Under the pieces are notes generated by a model. That model was not told the DNA's origin, did no database searches, and was given only the letters and a program-made list of their open reading frames with translations. Shown here piece by piece: positions 61,289 to 64,000 of a stretch of 64,000 bases of DNA. The stretch's first letter is position 1. The number at the start of each line of letters is the position of its first letter. The stretch is taken from positions 1 through 64,000 of the forward strand of contig JBCBKP010000017.1 of assembly GCA_038521625.1 (NCBI GenBank), in the 5' to 3' direction. Source of the DNA: JBCBKP01 sp038521625 (GTDB lineage Bacteria; Planctomycetota; Phycisphaerae; Phycisphaerales; UBA1924). A program made the position numbers and the translations under genes.

Positions 61289-62238
61289 CGCCGTACTCCA
61301 TCGACGGCGCCGGCGAGGTCTGCGATGGAGGCGTTCTCGCGGCGCGTCCACTTCTCGAGGCCCGCGGCGATTCTGAGCGCCCGGCGCGGGTGGACGAAGC
61401 TCGCGGTCCCGACCTGCACGGCGTTCGCGCCCGCGAGCACGAACTGCGCCGCGTCGTCCCAGGTCAGCACGCCGCCGAGGCCCATGATCGGCACGCCGCG
61501 TTCCTTGGCGAGCTCCCGATAGACCAGGTCGATCAGGCGGACGGCGATCGGGTGCACCGCCGGGCCGGAGAGCCCGCCGTGGCGGTTGGCGAGGCGCGGC
61601 CTCTTGGTCTCGACGTCGATCGCCATCGCGGGCGTCGTGTTGCAGAGGGTGAGCGCATCGGCCCCGGCGTCGACGGCGGCGCGGGCAAGGTCGACGATCG
61701 TGTGCGGCGTACCGATCGAGATCGGCGGGAGCTTGACGATGAGCGGCCGCGCCCCCGCTTCCCGTTTGGCCGCGGCGACCGCCTCAGCCAGCAGGCCGGG
61801 GTCGGCGCCGATATCGATCTTGTGCTCGGTGTTCGGGCAGGAGACGTTCATCTCGACCGCGGCGATGGTGTCGATCGGGGCGAAGCCGCGGCAGACCGCG
61901 GCGTAGTCGGCGGGCGTGAATCCCGCGGCCGACGCGATGACGGGCGTGCCGACCGCGGGGATGCGGGGCGCGCGCTGCTCGACGAAGGCCTCGATGCCCG
62001 GGTTGGCGAGGCCGATGGCGTTGAGCATGCCGGCCTTGACCGGGGAGACGCGCCAGGCGTCGTTGCCCTCGCGGGGCTCGGGCGTGATCGACTTGGTGAC
62101 GACCGCGCCGATGCGGGCGAGCGGGAAGGCGTCGGACATCTCGTCGAGCGTGCCCGCGGTGCCGGCGGCGAGGACGACCGGATTTCGGAGCTCGAGGCCC
62201 GCGATGTTCACGCGTGTGCGGTCCGATTCGGTCGGCAT
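61285..62238 (-). CDS. pyrD: dihydroorotate dehydrogenase (class 1B type)
   Basis: 317 residues. Oxidises dihydroorotate to orotate in pyrimidine synthesis, with FMN. LELRNPVVLAAGTAG opens the TIM barrel; the active-site region AAVEMNVSCPNTEHK has the catalytic cysteine of class 1 enzymes; LTLCNTTPAMAIDVETKRP, GGLSGPAVHPIAVRLI and PIMGLGGVLTWDDAAQFVLAGA (FMN phosphate) follow. Class 1B partners with PyrK, which is not adjacent. TACGAT lies 6 bases before the ATG, without a ribosome site. Confidence 0.94.
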   Translation of the reverse strand: MPTESDRTRVNIAGLELRNPVVLAAGTAGTLDEMSDAFPLARIGAVVTKSITPEPREGNDAWRVSPVKAGMLNAIGLANPGIEAFVEQRAPRIPAVGTPVIASAAGFTPADYAAVCRGFAPIDTIAAVEMNVSCPNTEHKIDIGADPGLLAEAVAAAKREAGARPLIVKLPPISIGTPHTIVDLARAAVDAGADALTLCNTTPAMAIDVETKRPRLANRHGGLSGPAVHPIAVRLIDLVYRELAKERGVPIMGLGGVLTWDDAAQFVLAGANAVQVGTASFVHPRRALRIAAGLEKWTRRENASIADLAGAVDGVRR

Positions 62239-62244
62239 CGCCGG

Positions 62245-62250
62245 ATCGTA
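62245..62250 (-). promoter_or_regulatory. candidate leaderless -10 for pyrD
   Basis: Minus-strand TACGAT, CCGGCG, ATG. It is only 8 bases from the plus-strand TAGAGT at 62259-62264. Confidence 0.45.
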
Positions 62251-62258
62251 ACGGGTTC

Positions 62259-62264
62259 TAGAGT
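62259..62264 (+). promoter_or_regulatory. candidate -10 for the TPR-YggX gene
   Basis: TAGAGT, with the start codon 22 bases downstream and AGGAGG between. It is divergent from the pyrD promoter, and the two -10 elements nearly touch. Confidence 0.4.
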
Positions 62265-62286
62265 CTCCGAGACCTCAGGAGGACGC

Positions 62287-63024
62287 ATGGATCTCGAGAC
62301 ACGGATCGCGCAGTTCGAGCAGCTCTGCCAGGACGACCCGAGCAACGACATGGCCTGGTTCAGCCTGGGCGGTGCGTACGCCCAGGCGGAGCGGCACGCC
62401 GACGCGGCGGAGGCCTACCGCAAGTGCGTCGCGGCCAACGTCAATATGTCAAAGGCGTACCAGCTCGCGGGCAAGAGCCTGATCGCGCTCGGGCAGAGCG
62501 ACGAGGCCGGCGAGATCCTCGAGAAAGGCTACGCGGTCGCGGCGGAGCGCGGCGACGTGATGCCGAAGCAGGCGATCGCGGAGCTGCTGGGCGAGATCGG
62601 GCGGGCGGTGCCGGAGATCAAGGCCGAGAAGGCGGAGACGCCCGCGGCGCCGCCGGGCTCGTTCGTCGATCGCAAGACGGGCAAGCCCGGGACGAAGATG
62701 GCATACGCGCCGTTCAAGGGCGGCGTCGGCGCGTGGATCCACAAGAACATCTCGAAGGAGACGTTCGACGAGTGGATCGGGCTGGGCACGAAGATCATCA
62801 ACGAGCTGAAGCTCGACCTCTCGAAGGACGAGCACGAGGCGGTCTACGACTACGGCATGCGGCGCTTCATCGGGCTCAGCGACGAGATCTACCTCGAGGC
62901 GAGCGGCGGGAAGAGCCCGCCGGAGCCGCCGGCGGAGTACAAGAGCACGCTGGACACGATCCTGGGACGGATGGGCGAGCTCGAGGAGTTCCAGGGGAAC
63001 CTGGATCAGCAGGTTTCGTCCTAG
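62287..63024 (+). CDS. TPR protein fused to a YggX-like iron-sulfur protection domain
   Basis: 245 residues. Two to three tetratricopeptide repeats (about 1-110; WFSLGGAYAQAERHADAAEAYRKC, AYQLAGKSLIALGQSDEAGEILEKGY) lead through a linker to a domain (about 126-197) matching YggX: GGVGAWIHKNISKETFDEW and INELKLDLSKDEHEAVY align with YggX's GELGKRIYDEISKEAWAQW and INEKKLNMMNAEHRKL. The N-terminal cysteine of YggX is replaced (SFVDRKTG). YggX protects iron-sulfur enzymes in E. coli; a similar job is inferred. AGGAGG is 5 bases before the ATG. Confidence 0.85.
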   Translation: MDLETRIAQFEQLCQDDPSNDMAWFSLGGAYAQAERHADAAEAYRKCVAANVNMSKAYQLAGKSLIALGQSDEAGEILEKGYAVAAERGDVMPKQAIAELLGEIGRAVPEIKAEKAETPAAPPGSFVDRKTGKPGTKMAYAPFKGGVGAWIHKNISKETFDEWIGLGTKIINELKLDLSKDEHEAVYDYGMRRFIGLSDEIYLEASGGKSPPEPPAEYKSTLDTILGRMGELEEFQGNLDQQVSS

Positions 63025-63134
63025 TCGCGGCCCTCCGACCGCGAGAGGATTGGTCGCGACCGTTTGGTCGCGAGAGAACGACCACCCGCGAGCTGAGTCT
63101 CGCAGCGCACGCGGGTTCGCGGGCCCTCGGACCG

Positions 63135-64000
63135 TCAACCCACCAGGCGACGCCGACGCAGCGAGCCCAGCACCACGTCGGCGATCGATGTGTCGGTCGT
63201 CAGCGTCGTCAGCGCGACGCCGCGGGCGCGGCAGAGCGTCTCCAGCCAGCGCTGGTGCTGCTCGAATCGCTGTCGGTACCGCTTGAGCAGGCCGGGCGTG
63301 AGCGTGACCTCGGCGGCGTGGCCCGACTCGGCGTCGGTCAGGCGGAGGTCGCCGAAGAGGCCGCGCTGCTTCTCGAGCGACGGGTCGAGCTCCGCGGGCG
63401 CGAGGACGCGGAGCAGGTGGCCGTCGAAGCCGCGTCCGCCGGAGATGGCGTTGAGGCCGTGCTCGACGCCCTCGCGCATGAGCATGTCGCCGATGATGAC
63501 GACGACGCCGCGACCGGTCCGGGCGCTGGCGACAAGGCGGCAGGCGTGCTCGAAGCTCGTGCGGCCCGCGGGCGGGCGGCCGCGCGGCTCGGTGTCGTCG
63601 GTCAGGAAGGCGGCGAGCGGCTCGAGCGAGCGGCGGCCCCGCAGCGGCGTGGTGCGCCGGACGCCGCCGGCGGTGAAGAGCGTCGCGGCGAGGCGGTTGC
63701 GGGCCGAGAGCGAGACGGCGCCGAGGGCCATCGCGAGCCTGAGCGCGAAGGCGAGCTTGGTCGGGGTTCGGCTCGCCTCGTCGCGCCCGGCGGCCATCGA
63801 GGCCGAGGCGTCGATGATCAGCTCGACGCTGAGGTCCTCCTCGGCGCGGAAGAGCTTGACGACGAAGCGGTCGAGGCGGGCGAGGACGTTCCAGTCGACG
63901 TGGCGGAGGTCGTCGCCCGGGACATACGGGCGGAAATCATCGAACTCGACGGATTGGCCGCGTCGCTTGGAGCGTCGCTCGCCGGGCAGCTTGCCCTCGA
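63135..64000 (-). CDS. DUF58 domain protein, truncated by the window edge
   Basis: 288 codons seen; the N-terminus lies beyond 64000. The visible part begins inside the DUF58 block EFDDFRPYVPGDDLRHVDWN and continues with LFRAEEDLSVELIIDASASM, then a C-terminal part of VWA/MoxR-associated type (VVVIIGDMLMREGVEHGL, LTTLTTDTSIADVVL). Family members usually lie beside a MoxR ATPase and a VWA protein and may act in envelope or chaperone functions. Those neighbours would lie outside the window. The true start cannot be seen. Confidence 0.9.
   Translation of the reverse strand, partial: EGKLPGERRSKRRGQSVEFDDFRPYVPGDDLRHVDWNVLARLDRFVVKLFRAEEDLSVELIIDASASMAAGRDEASRTPTKLAFALRLAMALGAVSLSARNRLAATLFTAGGVRRTTPLRGRRSLEPLAAFLTDDTEPRGRPPAGRTSFEHACRLVASARTGRGVVVIIGDMLMREGVEHGLNAISGGRGFDGHLLRVLAPAELDPSLEKQRGLFGDLRLTDAESGHAAEVTLTPGLLKRYRQRFEQHQRWLETLCRARGVALTTLTTDTSIADVVLGSLRRRRLVG

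Overview
The window is very GC-rich DNA that reads as one stretch of a bacterial chromosome, most likely a planctomycete of the Phycisphaerae type. This placement is inferred from gene content: short exported proteins ending in a PTPG/PSPG + hydrophobic + RRRR sorting signal, prepilin-like proteins with the FTLIELLVVIAIIALLIG leader, a B12-dependent ribonucleotide reductase, a FlgI-like protein with no flagellar genes nearby, and many conserved proteins I could not name. No tRNA, rRNA, prophage, insertion sequence or CRISPR array was recognised.

Layout. 1-310: two full 92-bp tandem repeats and the start of a third. 311-1632 (-): receiver-GGDEF protein and HPt protein. 1796-6378 (-): a tightly overlapping operon of an ABC ATPase, a substrate-binding protein fused to a permease, EgtB and EgtD, which looks like ergothioneine synthesis joined to an EgtUV-like transporter. 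6467-11847: PhoD-like phosphatase, NHLRC2-like thioredoxin/NHL protein, ATP-grasp protein, flavin monooxygenase. 12025-14503: a compositionally distinct restriction-modification pair. 14592-18577 (-): pseudouridine synthase, membrane-anchored protein, MnmE-like GTPase and type III pantothenate kinase. 18648-24414 (+): unknown protein, a secretin interrupted by an in-frame TAG, then a STAS / HATPase anti-sigma pair. 24536-27376 (+): iron-sulfur assembly genes (cysteine desulfurase, IscU, A-type carrier) and an ACT-type protein. 27514-31184 (-): thioredoxin reductase, a secreted unknown, a sigma-70 factor. 31494-44014: UVR-motif protein, cation/proton antiporter, MnmG, two pseudopilins, polyprenyl-phosphate sugar transferase, DnaJ-like chaperone, a CpeT-like/FKBP fusion, membrane protein, malate dehydrogenase. 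44124-48598: aminotransferase, FkbM methyltransferase, unknown protein, two paralogous sorting-signal proteins. 49013-53794 (-): nrdJ, a small monooxygenase-fold protein and dcd, which act together in deoxynucleotide supply. 53795-54725: a gene-free 931-bp stretch full of perfect inverted repeats, with a good minus-strand promoter that could drive a structured RNA. 54726-64000: FlgI-like protein, SMC, a small unknown protein, PyrD, a TPR-YggX fusion and the edge of a DUF58 protein.

Two themes recur. Many minus-strand genes are translationally coupled through ATGA, GTGA or TGATG overlaps. Several genes have no Shine-Dalgarno sequence but carry a TAnnnT hexamer 5-9 nt before the start codon, which suggests leaderless transcription. 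Thiol, iron and sulfur metabolism is well represented: ergothioneine genes, iron-sulfur assembly, thioredoxin reductase, a thioredoxin-fold protein and a YggX-like domain.
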